A DNA stretch of 64,000 nt from Strix aluco (lineage: Eukaryota; Chordata; Aves; Strigiformes; Strigidae): assembly GCF_031877795.1 (NCBI RefSeq), contig NC_133971.1, forward strand, positions 1,040,501 to 1,104,500, given 5' to 3'. Shown in pieces: positions 11,171 to 25,926 of the stretch (position 1 is its first letter; each line of letters opens with the position of its first letter). Position numbers and translations under genes: made by a program. Under the pieces are notes generated by a model. The model saw only the letters and a program-made list of their open reading frames with translations, was not told the DNA's origin and ran no database searches.

Positions 11171-11690
11171 GTCGGTGTCCAGGCTCAGCCTCGCTGCTGT
11201 GACCTCTGGGGCTCTTGTCGCGTTCCGTCCGGGCTGGCGAGTAACTCGGTGCTGCGGGCGATGGACCGCGGCCGCACGCCGGAGCTGCGGCGGTGGGAGC
11301 GGAGTGGCAGCAGAGTGGGGACAGCCCAGGCGCTGGTGTCCGCGTTGCTCAGCGGCTGTGGGTGAACTTGAGGCGCCAGGCGAGCGGCCGGCCGCTCGGT
11401 CACGGCCATCGCATCCTGACGTCAGTCAGCGGGAGCCCCGCACACGCAACGGGGCAGAGCGAGCTGACGTCTCCGCAGAGCCCGCACACGCTGCGGGCAG
11501 GTCGCCCGGGGCAGGTGAAGGCGACCCAGAAGAGCTGCCTCCCCCCCTGCGCCGGGGGGGTGTTTGCAGGGCTCCGTTCTGCCGCCACCGCGCAGGAGAA
11601 GGACCAGCATCACGACGCCGGGTCGCTGCCACGGCTCCTCCGCACCGCAGGGACCATCAGGCTGAAGGAGACAGCAGCGCGAAGATCCTC
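11100..11690. promoter_or_regulatory. CpG island, probable RHOBTB3 promoter
   Basis: A GC-rich, CpG-dense block of about 600 bp stands out from AT-rich flanks, containing GCGGCCGC, CGGCCGGCCGC, a CRE-like TGACGTCA at about 11418 and many other CpGs. It lies immediately upstream of RHOBTB3 exon 1. In human, SPATA9 lies head-to-head with RHOBTB3, so the island could be bidirectional. No SPATA9 exon was recognised on the plus side to confirm this. ORFs on both strands here look like products of high GC content. Confidence 0.75.
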
Positions 11691-12435
11691 TGTTAAAGTA
11701 TTTAAACCTTTTTTTTTTTTAAATAAAAAATTAAATAGTATCTATCTTTTCAATATTAGGCTGATAATTTCCTAAATGTGACGTTTAAAGCCCTCTTTTC
11801 AAAAAGGACGATCTCTAATTACAATAAAATCAACACAAGCACCTGAAACCAAATCCATTCTAAAACAGCATGTTCCCTGTCAGATACCACTACACACGTT
11901 AGAGCAAGAAAACAGAGCAAAAATATTTTAGGCACACTAAACAATAAATAAACACTCACAGTAGTTTATTTATCTATAGTAGTATCTATATTAGTAGAAC
12001 TATGTGAACACGCTTAATCCCACAGGCAGGAACTCATTCAACACAGGTTTTCGTACAATTATCAACAAAATAATTAACAGACCTTTGCCTGAAACAGTCC
12101 CTACTCTGAGAAAGACACTGTTCCACTACTGGCAAATGTGGCTGTCACTGCCAAAGTTTTACAACCAGTACACAATATTGTACTGATTGGGTGGGCCATT
12201 TTTAAAAATCATAAGCATTAATATCTGTTGTATGCTAATGAGGTCAATTATGGTTTATATTTTTGTTATAAATTCTACACGGTCTACTGCAAAAAAATCA
12301 CCATGAAACAACAACAGATAATTTACCAACATTTTTGTTTCCCCATGTTTTATCACATTCCAGCTTCTTCTCCTTTTCAATCTAGCTTTGCTTAGAAAAT
12401 TAAGAGACAAATGACAGCTGCAGGTTTTGGTTGTT

Positions 12436-12468
12436 CCCCCCCCCCCCCCCCCCCCAAAAAAAAAAAAA
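12436..12468. repeat. Poly(C) run followed by poly(A) run
   Basis: Twenty C residues are followed directly by thirteen A residues. The run length may be unreliable because such homopolymers are often misassembled. Confidence 0.9.
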
Positions 12469-12831
12469 GAAAAAGAATTGAATCAATGTTTCTGAGGTGA
12501 GTTAAGAAAAGTGGTCAAAGAAAGCCACTGTTTTTTTCCTCAGGTGGTTCTCTGACTGTGATGCATCGTCCTCCTCATCCAAATCCTCAGGAGAGTCCAA
12601 ACACCAGGTATATGAGGTTCATTTTGTGAGAGCCGATGTACTCAGAGACATCACGCTCTTGCAGCCACGTCTATCAGTGTGCTCTTTAAAGGGCACTGGA
12701 TATCCCCTGAAATCCTTAAATCTGAACTTGTAGCTGTCTAGATGTTGAAAATGAGGAAACCTTCGAGAGAAAAGTTCTGTACAACACTGAGCATAACTCA
12801 GGGTAGCTAAATAAATATGCACACCTGTAAA

Positions 12832-12917
12832 AAACACACACACCGATATATGTACACATATACATATATTCACATACATGTATATATAGATATACACACA
12901 CAGACAGGCGCACACAC
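12832..12917. repeat. AC/AT microsatellite
   Basis: Degenerate (CA)n and (TA)n units such as ACACACACAC, TACATATA and TATATAGATATACACACA. The 126-codon and 65-codon minus-strand ORFs across it are products of this repeat. Confidence 0.9.
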
Positions 12918-14619
12918 AGAGAACTGTAACACCAATTAAAACTGGGCTGGTAAAGAAGGCAGCCCTAGTGAGAAGCGACCCAATTAACCCAAATGCCAAT
13001 TAGCATAGCTTAGTTGTTGCTGCGGACCTAGCCCTGCCCAAGGGTGCGAAGGGCAGGAGGCCCAACAGAGATGGAGGGTCGCTGAAAAACATTTGTTTTC
13101 CTCTCACTCCTTCCTTGAACCACCTGGGAAACTAATTAGGACTGCCAGGAGCATCAATTCTGGCAAATTACGCAGATGGTGGAGGTGGGATTCATCTCAC
13201 CTGATGAACAGCACTTAAAGCTTACAGATTAAAATATTATGCTGTTTTAGTAACACACCAGCAATCAGAAGATTTAAAACAACATTGAAAGAGCAAGCAT
13301 TAAAATTGGATGAACGTGCTGTCTGTTCTTCTGCGAAAGTAGGTCCGTAAGCTCATTTTTGTCTGCCTTGCTGAGGGACTGCACAATACATTTCAAACAA
13401 ACACAGAAAAAACAGAAAAGGAAACAAGCTCACTCTTGCGGGGCAATAAACATCACAAATGGAGAAGATGTTTGTCACCCCGACCTCTGATTCATTCTGC
13501 AAGTTACGTGGACGTGGCGAGGGAAAGCCATAAAGGATTGTTTAACTGAGAGAAGAGGATTGTAGAGGATTGCTTGACTGTTCCCTGCTTGGCAGTCTAG
13601 AAGTTGACTATCCTACGACATTTCAGCCAGCAGGCATTTGCCGTTGCTTCTGACATACAAAGATAAAACTGCAGAAGAGGGACTTTTTGACCGGGTTCAG
13701 AAAACAACGGCATATTTGGTCTTGTGCACTTTACACTGGAACATTATTATTTTGGTTCAAATTATTTCTGTTGAAGCTTTCCAGCGAGTATCTCAGATAA
13801 ATCAGTGAAAACAAACACGCAGTCCTTGCTGACAAAAGGGTAATATTGTCCACGGCGAGGAGATAACTGACACCAAGTCAAGGAGAAGGATTTTTATCTT
13901 GTGGAACATGCAGCCTCACTTGCTCTGATCCACATAGGACTCACTGGCCCGTATTTTCAGGACAGTGAGGGGATTTAACACACTTGGATTCAAAGTTGTT
14001 GCCAAGCACACTCGTTAGCTGAGTCTCCACGCTGCGCAGAGATGATGATGATGTTCTGAGCAGCTTTAGGTGCACTACATTGTTCTAGGAGAGGTAAATT
14101 CCCGGAGTTTTTTTCAAATAGATGACTCCAGATGACAGGACTACCTCTGGCTGAATAGAGGTGTTTCCTCCTAACGTTGCAAAATATACCCTGTGACAGG
14201 CTCGATTTTATCAGCGCCCGTCCAGACCAGAGATGGCTGCTGCGAGATCTGCCAGCCGAGACCTCCTGTGCGGACAAAGCACCAGCAAACAAAAGGAGTT
14301 TTTCTGTTATTGTAGCCATCTGCCACATCCAAACCTACGAAAGCCGCCTGTGTGTGGGAAAGCGAGGGATGCATGGCGGGACAGTGTTAAGGTCCTCTAA
14401 TATTTTTCAGTACAGCCACGGCAGAAAAATAGTGTAGGGTTGGTCAGGCTTGGAAGCAAATTATCTTTCCCCCGCGTGAATACTTGAGGGACAGGAGCTC
14501 CCAGGCAGAGATCGCTGTCCCTCCAGCCCAACAGATTTCACCGTTGACTGCTTTCTAGAGGTCTCTAGATGGAGACATCAAGAAAAAAACCAGCACAAAT
14601 CTGAAGGTTTTTGTACCAA

Positions 14620-14755
14620 GTTGTGGAACCGCCATCCTCAGAGGATTCAAGGTTTCACTGGAAAGGTCCTTGTGCAATCTGAGGTCACTAGGCGTGCTTG
14701 GAGTGGAGGCTGGGTTAGATGACCTCCAGAGGTCCCTTCCGACCTGAATTATTTC
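14620..14755 (+). mobile_element. Old CR1 LINE 3' fragment
   Basis: The tail region is recognisable from GCTTGGAGTGGAGGCTGGGT, then TAGATGACCTCCAGAGGTCC and CTTCCGACCTGAATTATTT, a diverged form of the CR1 motif that normally reads TTGGACTAGATGATCTCC. The upstream limit is uncertain because it is decayed. Confidence 0.75.
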
Positions 14756-16146
14756 CTGACTCCACAAATCCCCTCCCTCCTGGAGAGTGACCACTAAGCC
14801 CTGTCCTTCACTTCCTCTTCTTACACCAGCTTTCAACCCCAAAACCAACCTCTCGTCCAATCTTGTGGCAACTTAGTTTCTTTGCAAAGTTTAATAAGCT
14901 TTGCAAAAAGCTTCTCAAGGGCTTTTTGAAAACGCGAGAGGATTATTTTGCCCACACGACCCCCTTTATCAGTGTACTTACTGCCCTTCCTCCAAATGCC
15001 AGCGATGCTGGACTTCTCTGCAGCCTCTCCAACGCCTTCCCAGCAGACTATGTTCATCCACATCTCCCTTGATCTCGTGCTCTATCACAGTCTGTCTCAT
15101 CTCACCGAGAACTGCAGCATCCCCATCGCTCTGGCATTCCCCAGATCCTGTTAAAGCAGTTTTTGAACATACTGGCAGCTTCTGATGGCTCCTCCAATGA
15201 TACACAGACCCCCAGACCCACTTCCATGGTTTCTTATCTGAATTTCTGAGGAATGCGCTCATAAATGTTATCTACTCCTAGCCACTTACTCACATTTAAC
15301 TCTTTTTTTCTAGTATAACTCTATCAGATCAAGTAACGTACTATCAGCCCAATATTGAATCAAGAGTATGAAGGGGGTGGAAAATGATCTGATGGGAGGA
15401 GAAAGAAAAATGATACTTTTTTAATTTTAAAGTAGATCCTGTCTGTAGCAGAACCGAGCTGTGAAAGCAACTACTGCATTGTGGAGAGCTGTTAACAGTG
15501 TGAGGGTGAGCCGTGGATTACCAGAAGCCAGCTCTGCTGCTGCAGAAGTCCAGGGCAAGGACCATCATCCAAGCTTGCTGCCTCCGGCCGTGAAGGGAAA
15601 AGGTGAGTGGGGAGCCATCTGGTGCCTACGTGCCCCAACCTGCTGCAGAGATGAAGGGCTGAAAATATTACATGCTACAGAAGAAGACAATGGTAAGAAT
15701 CCCCGACTGCAGATGTACAGCTGCACCCTGTAATTTAATTTAACAAGTGTTATTAATTGCATTAGAATGCAGGTCAAAGGATCAAAAAAATTAGTTTCTC
15801 TATTAATTCTGCTGTTTTAGAACCTGAAGCCATCTCCTCGCAGTGGATACGGACCATCATGGCTTGGCTGAGCTGCAGGGAGGGGTGGGCATGGGGCAAG
15901 CAAAGAGGGGATTGGGAAAGGGGTAGGTGATCCCCACCAGAGAGCAGGGGGAAAAGGTCTCTTCTGGGCTGGCCTGGTCAGATGTGCTGATCAAACCACC
16001 CCACAGGTCTCTGCTAGCTGGGTGTCACCTTCCAGAGGGTGGTCGGGGGATGTGGGACCACCTTGGCAGGAGATGCTGCTGTAGTCTGGGGGCAGGGAAG
16101 GGATGGCATACGCTCAGTGTGTTCTGAAATTTCTGGACTATTTTCA

Positions 16147-16672
16147 CAGAATCAGAGAATCCCAGAATCTAGATTGGAAAAGCCCTTGAAGTTCCTCCAG
16201 TCCAACCATGAACCTCACAGACTGTTCCCAACTCCACCAGATCCCTCAGCGCTGGGTCAACCCGACTCTTCAACCCCTCCAGGGATGGGGACTCCCCCCC
16301 TGCCCTGGGCAGCCCATTCCAACGCCCAACAACCCCTTCTGCAAAGAAATCCTTCCTAAGAGCCAGTCTGACCCTGCCCTGGCACAGCTTGAGGCCATTC
16401 CCTCTTGTCCTATCGCTTGTTCCTTGGTTCAAGAGACTCATCCCCCCTCTCTGCACCCTCCTTTCAGGGAGTTGTAGAGGGCCATGAGGTCTCCCCTCAG
16501 CCTCCTCTTCTCCAGACTAAACCCCCCCAGTTCCCTCAGCCGCTCCCCATCAGACCTGTGCTCCAGACCCTGCACCAGCTCCGTTGCCCTTCTCTGGACA
16601 CGCTCAAGTCATTCAATGGCCTTTTTGGAATGAGGGGCCCAAAACTGAACACAGTCATCGAGGTGCAGCCAA
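16147..16672 (-). mobile_element. CR1 LINE 3' fragment
   Basis: Reverse-oriented copy of about 525 bp. The plus strand starts CACAGAATCAGAGAATCCCA, passes CCCTGGGCAGCCCATTCCAA and CTCCTCTTCTCCAGACTAAA, and ends in the decayed ORF2 part near GGGGCCCAAAACTGAACACA. It is the same type as the copy at 63183 on the other strand. Confidence 0.93.
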
Positions 16673-18262
16673 AGTGGATTTTAATCCACTTTATGATCCC
16701 CTGGATAAGCGCTTAAGACCCAGTGACCCAGCACGTGAATTCTAGAGGGAGAAGTGCCTCAAAGTACTTAACGTGCTCCTGCAGAAGCTCTGCCCTTTGC
16801 CTGCCCACAGTTTTGTTCACTAATGTAAAAAGTTTCTAGTTTTTCTTACTAAAAACATATCACAGGAGTGTAGATAGCATTCATCACGTCAGGTAAATAA
16901 AAATGATCTAATAATGTCACCTAAACATATGAGTTAATGTGCATTTTAAGAAAATTAAAGAACAATTTACTTAGATACACAAATATTTACCAAATAGTAT
17001 ATGCGTAATAAAAAGTTATTCACCTATCAAAGCTCTAAATTCTCAAAGAGTCATAAATTAAACTTAATCGGGAGTAAGTTTCCTGTTTAAAGTGGCCTCT
17101 TAACCCTTTTTTTAATACTCCAGAATTAAAAGACAGACCACATTGTTAATTAGCTTTCCTTATACAGATGTTAAGCATCTTCCAAGTGGTCACTGGATGG
17201 CCATTTCATATCTAAAAAAAGTAATTCTGGTTTCCAAAAATCCAAAGATCCGGTTCAGAGCTAGACTTTAAATCATATTTCTTTTTTTATTATTTAGTTA
17301 TTTTCCTGATTTCTGCTTTCTTATTTTCCCTTCTGCCATGATTTCACTGCTATTTAGTACTCCTAGTTATCAGCCTCCTCTGCTGCCCACATACCTCTAA
17401 CTACGGAGGCAGGTATCAAGGCAGCAAGCGAGGATGATCTGTGTGTGGCAACCGAGTGTTTTTCATGGATTTGAATGTTGCCCTCACTGCTTTCACTGTA
17501 ACAGAAAATCACTTCATTTTAGTCTCATAGACTCTCGCATTCCTATATTACTTATTCCAGAACAGGCAGCCCACTCTCAGGAGGTACTTGGCTGCTCAGG
17601 AGCCTTTGCTGGGTGACAACCGTACATGTGATGTGAGAAACAGCACGTGGTGAAAGGACATAAATGACAGTGTCTTTATAAATTGATTATTTTTAAGAAC
17701 AGAAGCCAGTGAATGGCTATTTTCCTGCCTCAGACCCTGGGTATATAATGTATAGTCACAGAAGTGTTCTGGTTTGGGCTGCTGTCTCCAAAGGAGTGTT
17801 AATTGAGGTCTTGCTACTGAACTAGCCTATTTTTGCAAAACTAATTGGAATTTAGTATCTTCAAGGCTTTTCCACAATCACATTTTAGCCAAAGTTTACT
17901 ACTAAGGGCTGACGGAGGGATGGAATGGACAACATGACTGTCTAAGCATTGCTCCTCTGGAAATCAGCCTGGCAATCGCTCCCTCTAAGAGGAGGGAGAT
18001 GGAAATTCACAGCACTGCGTCATTTTTCGTTTTCACAATACTTTCTTGGATTTTTTTAAGTTGTTGTTTTGTTGGGTTTTTTTTTTAGTTTGAAATGCAC
18101 ATCTGCACTAAATACCTCACCTCTGAAATCGCCGAGGAGGACCAGGACAAATTTGCTAAGTTTTCACATTCAAAGCTTTCAATAAAAAGCTGACATTTCT
18201 GAATGCCAGCTCTCCAAACGGAATAAAAAACCTTTTTTTAATCCATAAATCAGTATTGCACT

Positions 18263-18288
18263 TTGTAAGCTTTACTTGTAAGCTTTAC
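18263..18288. repeat. 13-bp tandem duplication
   Basis: Two adjacent copies close to TTGTAAGCTTTAC. Small local duplication; no function seen. Confidence 0.6.
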
Positions 18289-21200
18289 TTACTCTAAGTT
18301 GAGGTAAACAAAAGTCACCACAAATTATCTTGTATTTGTTGTTGATCTAGAGTTTGCAGAGATATAAACTGGCTGATTAGCACTAGATATTTCCTGGTAA
18401 GTAGCTTCAGTGTCTATTGCTTTATTAATAGCATTGTAGTTGCAAGAAAAATGAGGCCAAAAGGCCAGACTGGACAGCATGAATGATGGTCTGCTCAGAA
18501 ACAATCAAAATAGATTAGCATTAAGGGCCTAAATTTTTCATATTGCAAAAAAAAATCACCTACAGAAAAGAGCAAGAAGAGGAATTTTCCTATATTATAA
18601 CAACATACTATTCTTGATACTGCAGAAAAACTAAAAGAATTGCCAAACAGTTTGAAAAAGGAGTTAGCAAGCAATTGCAAAGAGAGGTGGTTGAGCTGGA
18701 TGAAGAGAACACACGTACAAGTTACGTATCAGGTTTGTTTCCCACTTACTGTCTATGAAGGTCTAGCAAACACCGCAATCAGTACATTGTCTAAACTTCT
18801 TTTTTTACTTCTTTTATTTTCTGTTTCATGGCAGGTGTGTTGCTTTTCTGATGGTAGTACATGCATTATAAATTTCCATCTGCTTCTCTTCTAATAACCT
18901 CATAATAAAATGTTATGTTTTGTTAATATAAGAGAACACCATTTTGTTTGAATTTCATAAATACTTTTCCTCCTTTCTTACAGCTAACTTTTTCTTTACT
19001 GAATCATAAGAAAGAACAAAATTGGCATTGTCTTCAAAAATCATGTTCATAGCCTGCTAAGATCTCACTTCCCAGTTTAAAACTGGAGACAGAAACAGCA
19101 TATGACAAATAGCATCAATTTTATGATGGTAAAAGCCCTATTTTTGCCTTACTTCCACTTCAGAGGCACTGAATAAGTCTCCAAATAGTTAAGATGCTCT
19201 GACATTTTTACACTGTAAGTAGAAACAGTGAATACTACTAAAAGGTAACATTTTAGGCACACATTTGACGTGTTTTCTTTCTCCTCTGAAATAATTTACA
19301 ACAAAATTCAGGCTTTTTCTGCCAGAAAAGATTGGCAGTCCTTGGTTTTGTTGTGGTTATTTTTATATATATTTGAATCATCTGTAATCTTCACTCAGTT
19401 GTCTGCAGGGAAGGTCTTAAATTACACAGTGATTTTCAGTTACGTATTTGGCAGCAACTTAAGCCATAGTCTTGAATGTAGATTCGTATCTCCAGAAATC
19501 TTGCCAGCGTCGCCTAACAATGCTTTTTTGTCTAACAAAATTAGGGAAGTAGGGGCATGATGTTCAGAAAAGACCAAGCAGGGCAAAACATTTGGGAGCA
19601 AGGTAGAACAAAGTGGAAAACAAGTTATAAAGAACAATATCAATTGTGTTTTCTCTTTAATAGGGGTTTTTCTATAAGCCTCTAGGTTTATAGACTTTCC
19701 CATGGATTTTACAAACAGTAGTTTATTCAACAACATCCCTACAAGACAGTTTTATTCTCTTCTTTGTCTTGATTTTGACAAAAATATGTCCTGCTGGGAC
19801 AAAATCTTCTGGTTTTACACTTAGTTTCCCCCTCTGAAAGACAATGTTCAGTAAGTCTGCGTGCAACGATTTATGCAGCTTGTGCTTCTTAAAAAAAAAG
19901 TGGTTTTAAGTGAGTTCAAAACAAAATAATATATAGCATCATGACTAAAACAAAAATAACTCATGCTTTAAGTGGAGTTACTTAATGACTGGACTTACCT
20001 TCTATTTCTTATCCATTACATGAAAATGTGAAAATTTAAAAGACAAACCATAAATGGAACTTATTTGAAAAGCTTTGGTCTTTAAGAGTATTTTCCATTC
20101 TCTATCAGTCAAAACATCTGTACTAAATTAAAACTGAGCTGTCAGCAAAGTAATGAGTTAGTGTATAGAAATATTTTATGTGACACATGTCTACAGACTG
20201 CTGAAAGGGATTAAATTAATTGAGTTTCAATCTTATTTCGGTATATCAATGGTGTAATGCATGCTTCTCTGCTAGAGAACCTGTTGTTTTAAAATCCAGT
20301 CCTTTCACGATTTTAATTCCTGACCAAGAGAAGCTTGAAACAACCAGACAGGAAAAGCAACAAATCTGATAATATGACCCACAAAATTTCTGAACTCCAA
20401 GAAATAATTAGTTCAAGCCAGATATGCACCACAGAAACCTCAGATAGAGTGAAAGTAAGCTCTTCAAAAATCTTACCCACCTTCTTGCAACCCACGTCAA
20501 TGTATGGAGCATTCATGGTAAATGCCCACCCATTAGATACATCACAGTACAAACATCTCAGAAGCTCCAGAATTTCTAAACAAAGATGAACTTTTCACAG
20601 GTGAGTGATCAAGACATTTGCTCGTGATGAGAAATGAACATTTTATGGTTCTGATGTTTTGCATTCTGCATCCATCTGAAATTGTGGCTCACTTGATTTA
20701 TAGTACACAAGGGACCGATCATTGACCTGATTTTGCAATTTCATACTTGACCAGTGAAGACAGGAATAGCTTGGCAACAGTAAAAGAACTTTTTAAAGCA
20801 GGTAATGAAGGAAACTTAAAAGAAAATGGATAGTGCAATATTTTGCCTGTGATTAGACAGCATTTTTCACAAGGATGAGGATAAGCTCTTCATTGTTAAC
20901 TTCATGAAAACTGCTCCACTCGTTTGGGACGGTAAACCTTCGAGACGGATTATTGCAGGTGGTGGTCATGCCCAAGTAAACTCTGAGCACTCCTGGGGAG
21001 ACAGAGGTCCAGTCCCCTGTTTTATAAATGAAGTTTACAGAAACAGTACCAGGCACCCAGCTACTCCCCTGCAAGTGGAAGGTGCCTTAGGTTAGCTCCA
21101 TGCCCACGAATCTTAGAAATTTTATCCATATCACCGAATTCTCTTGGTGTTCAAAGCCCTACCAAGATGCAAGGGGAGGGGGTAGCCAGACCTCAGTCCT

Positions 21201-24200
21201 TGATGCTGCAGGAGGTGTTTTAAAATGAGGGAAGCTGTGCCCTGACGCTGCTTTATGGTCTGTATGGAAATTCTGAAACAGACTTTTATGGAGGGTGGAT
21301 TTTACTGAAGGAGCATCAGAATGCCAACCCTTACTCCCTGGCAAATATCAAAACTGTTGCTACGGATGCAGATAGAATATGTACCTTAACACAACAAGCT
21401 AGGGACTTAAATCCAAAGACTTCTCATGTGTATTGGTCTCTAACCTCCTATCAGGCAGACTGTGAAGGCTAATGAAGAATTCCTCTCATTCCTAATTGCC
21501 AATCTTTCAATTCTTTGTCCTTGGTCTCATTTCAGTTGCCATGTACACTCTGATGGTAAGACCACCATTTTTGTTATCAATAAAAGAAATTCCCCTCACT
21601 AGCCTGCAGAATCTGGACTCATTATTTAACAGCTTGAGACACAAAATAACTGAGCAATGGCATCAGTTTCTGCACGGATCACCCTTTCAGGGTCTGTTTG
21701 TACGACGTTACGTGAGGGTTAGGCCTGACCTGGCTCTGCTTGCACACACCGTATGATGCTCTGACTTTACAGAAAAGCAGAGGTGGTGTACAAGCAAAAA
21801 CTCAAATGGAGTACAGCAAAGAATGATGAGATAGTAAGAAACTTCAAAAATATCAATTTAAAAGGTATACACACTTCATAAAGTGTTGAGAATTAAAGCA
21901 AGTTCACAGTTATTTCTTATTAGAATATGAAGGTGGGGCAGGCAAACCAATCCATCTTTACTTCTGACTTTAAAAGTAATTACATTCTAGCTTTATCCTG
22001 TCAAAATAAACAACCAGATTGTCACATCCATTTTTTCTGGTTGCAATCAGCAGAAGTTTCACTTCTCTCGTCTCCCTTTGGGTGATGAGCTACCGCAGCC
22101 GATACTCACAGGCTATGAAATAATGGCGGCTCCTCAGAAGCTCCTCAGGTAAGTGCTGGACTAGAATAAAGTCATGCCAAGACAGTGATCCATTTGGAAA
22201 AACAAAAGGGCTCTTACTGAACACCACAGCTCCCGGAAGGAGATCCTGCAGAAGAGTTTATTTGGCTCTCCTAGCCAGATCCCCACGTGGCAGAAAAATA
22301 AAATATTTGTGTGTTCCTCTGCGCTTGCATCTTCTCAGAACACCAGTCCAAAAGCCTGGCCTGAAAAATCAGTTTGTTTTCATTTGTGACCTTCGTACGG
22401 AGAGGAGGAGGAGAAGACTTCACGTCAGGGAAATTGCCAAAAGGAAGGATCACATAAATTCTTGGTCCCATTACATAACGTGGACTTTTGGAAAAGGGTG
22501 TGTAAATGAGGCACCTAAATGAATGACACAAGTACCTGCTGTGGATGTTAGCTATAAGTCTTGCTGCCTGAAGGAAGGGATGTAAGATCACAAACGTAAG
22601 TTATCTCGTTATAAGTACTAAGGATGCCCAAAATTAGTAAGGCATTTTGTTGATCTAGTCTCGTGAAAGGAAATAACAAAGGGTAAGAATACCATGCCTA
22701 GCTATTTTAGTCTCAATATTTGCTTATAACAAGCTTAAAGAAAATCTCTGAACAATATTGCATCGCAATTAATTAAATACAAATTCTCAGAGGTTGAAAC
22801 AGGTTCTGGACTGTTTGGCTGCCACTTATTAGCACTGAAGCATCTTGCATTGCGCCGAGATGAATCTACGCCCGATGTCTTTCTTGACACCATCTACCAG
22901 AAAATAGACCACAATTACAATTTCATCTAGTAAGACATTATAAAGTCCCACAGCTACTCTTGGTGGATTTGGGCCAGTAGTATCAGATGGTTTGGAACTG
23001 GAAATCATGTGTCAGACACCCGGTGGGATGCCATGCCACCAGCTGGAGGAACGACAGGATTTTCTGAGGTGTCTTGAATAGAGCTTAAATGACACTTTTT
23101 ATGTTTTAGAAGGAGGGCCTCTTATGTAATACCATAAACTCTTTTTTAAAACTAATTTCTGATTATTAAGCAGAATGGCAAAGATGAGCACTAAAAGTAC
23201 AGTCAGTAACATTATTATTGGGGAATGTAAGTGAAAAAGCTAATTATAAGAAAGGGAAACATCAGCAGGGTGATGTTAAAATGCTATCTGCGTTTTAAAC
23301 AGATCTTGAGCTGTTATTTTGTGTTCATTTATTTTCAATACTAATTTAGGCCTTCCCAGATTGTTTCCAAACTCTCTGTTCTACTAGAATCAACTAATCT
23401 ACATTTGACTGTTCTTATGGGTTTTTTTCTCTCTCCTTTTGGCCACACTACTCTCTACCTCCACAGTTGTGTATTTTCAAGTAAATTTTTTAAAATAAAA
23501 GTCTCAAATCCTTTACCAAGGTGACCGCACAGGGTTGGGGCAGCAGCTGTGACCATGATAGCATTAAAAAGATTCTCTTCTCAAATCTTTGGAGCACGCT
23601 GTCACTTACTGCTTGAGTGAATGAGCTCATTATAGATGTGAAAAATTCCTAGTTACTCTTAAAGAATATTTTCCTTGCTAGAATTCTTAAACAAATTTAG
23701 GCAAGTCACTTGAAACAAATTTTAATGGGCAATGACTAACCATAAATTTCTCATTTTCTTGACAGTTAATGCTATGATTCATTTAAGCACAGCGTGCTTA
23801 CCTGAAACCACCACTGAAGAAAGGTGTTGTTTCACATAAAAGAGCTGGATGTTATTATGTACTCAGAAAAAAAAACCACCCAGGTTTTCCATATCTCAGT
23901 TCAGAGATATGGGACTGGACCCGAAGTTAACAGGCACTGTTTCTGTTCATTTTTGCTTCATTTGCCAGGAATAATGGGGATCATTATCCTTTGATCTTGC
24001 TAGAAAATGGTGATATGTTTTTCAATGTAAACTTAGATGTTACGGCGGTACAGTTTGAGACATACACAGAGCAATTAAGGTAAAACAAAGATCAACAGGC
24101 AGAGAATATTTAACACGTAAGTAAAGGAGCAAGCTACTGGGCATTAGGCCTTTAATCCTGCAAAACAGTATATGTGCCTCTGCCTTTATTCACCTAATGA

Positions 24201-25926
24201 ATTTTGTTAAACTTGCCTTTGCGTCTGCCAGCACTAATTAGGGAGCAGCATGAGATTCCCGTACCTTGGTAGATGAACTTTCTGTAAAAATCTCCCAGTC
24301 TTTTTACCGCTCCAGGAGTTTTGCCCCTAACTTCACGGCCATCATGGCTCCTCTACTTCATCACGCCGGGAGAGGATGAGCTGTGCATGTTTATGTGGTG
24401 GGATTCTCACACAGCTCAGGCCGCGCTTCACAGCCAAAGGAAGGCACTACTGTAAAAAGTACTGCAAAGTCATGCCCTCATAAAAAAGAACTGTTTTCAG
24501 CAGGTACAATACCCCTAAATTATAAGGCTTATGCTTCTGTATTGAAGCATGGATTATCAAAGTCTGAAAAACGTCAACAGCAGTTATTTTGTTAGCGTTA
24601 TTCATTTTTTACTAATGTTTACGTTGCTCCTGAGGTACAGCGATGACGTTGCAGAAGCCTGTGTTATGTTAAACACCAGGAGTTTGTCAGGGGTCCCCTG
24701 GTGAAGCCGTACTTTTTTATTTCACCTGGAACAACTCTGGCGAAATAAACCGATATTCTGTCACTCTTCGCACCCGCAGCTCCTTCTAAAGGGACTCGGT
24801 GGGGCCTGGGGGAACCCCCGTCCTCTCTGTAACTGAACTGGTGACCGACTCCAGCCACCCCGCAGCAGACCCACCAGCAGCACCGGCTCCAGACCCCAGC
24901 CTTGCCACGCAGCCGTCAGCCGCTCTGCAAAACACCCCAGGAACGGGCACACACCATCCCCCTGCATTTCTGGCTGTTGCTGGCAGCCGCCGGGACCCTC
25001 GCAGCCCCAGCAGGAACCACCGTTTCTCATGGATGTGCGGATTTCCTTAGAAGTCAGTGACTGTGAAGGAAAACGCTGTCCCCTCGGGTCCTGAGAAGAG
25101 CTCCGGGGTGAGCTCTGCAGAGCCAGGCCCAGGGAGGGTTCCGGGGCCTTTGGCAAGCAGCCTCCTACATGTTAGAAGTGGCTAAATCTGTCATTGCTTA
25201 AGTAATGGAAAAGCTAGTCGTCCCTGTTAAGGAGCAGAACTGCTGCCCTCTGCAAGGGGCAGCAACTACCAGCTGCGTTGCTTATCTGAAATCTCAGCGT
25301 TTAGAACAGCTCTGGTTTTGCCGCTTTTGAACTGAAAAAGACAAGAAATCAGGTTTATTTAGCCCACCAGAAATTTTGGATTCCTCCTTGTTTCCATTTT
25401 GCCACGAGGAGATACGGGGAGAGTGTTTGGGTGAATGCCAAAAACATGTGTAGTATTATTTTTGTTTCATCTTCAGTACTTACACTTTTTTCCTAGAGGA
25501 ATACTCATCTATAGCAAAACTGGGGAACATTTCAAATGTTAATTTCTGCTTCAATTTCACAGCTATAAAGTACGGATAATATTATTCACTAAGGAACTGA
25601 CTGATTAAGTTTGAAAATGCAGGCTACATGAAGCAATATTATTGACTTACTATATTTTACTGCTGTGAATATTCTTGGAAAGGATTCTCCCATTCTCCAC
25701 AGGAAAGAAAAATTTTATAAAAGATGTCCATAGAAATTAGTAGGTAATTACTGTTAAAGTTTGCACTGTCCAAATTATGGAAGACCATTGGGATGAGAGA
25801 TCAACATGGAAGTAACACACATCTTTAAATGTGAGTATGTTTTGTCTCTACAGTTAAAACTAATCAGTTATCAGCTATTAAAAAAGCAATGGAAAAAATA
25901 ACCAGGAGTACAACATTACATAAAAC

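Noticed and set aside
11169-11775. 175- and 160-codon plus-strand ORFs and several minus-strand ones in the CpG island
   Set aside because: High GC content makes open frames in all directions. No conserved motif, and the minus strand serves as RHOBTB3 leader or promoter.
12619-12999. 126-codon minus ORF with Cys/Val/Tyr repeats
   Set aside because: Its central part is the translated AC/AT microsatellite.
14833-15063. 76-codon minus ORF with charged amphipathic sequence near 15 kb
   Set aside because: No known family and no splice sites assigned; it lies beside a decayed CR1 copy and could be old repeat sequence.
18640-18894. Plus ORF beginning with a helical, charged segment, considered as a SPATA9 exon
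   Set aside because: Does not resemble remembered SPATA9 segments; it opens with a non-ATG codon and ends in low-complexity Leu/Phe sequence.
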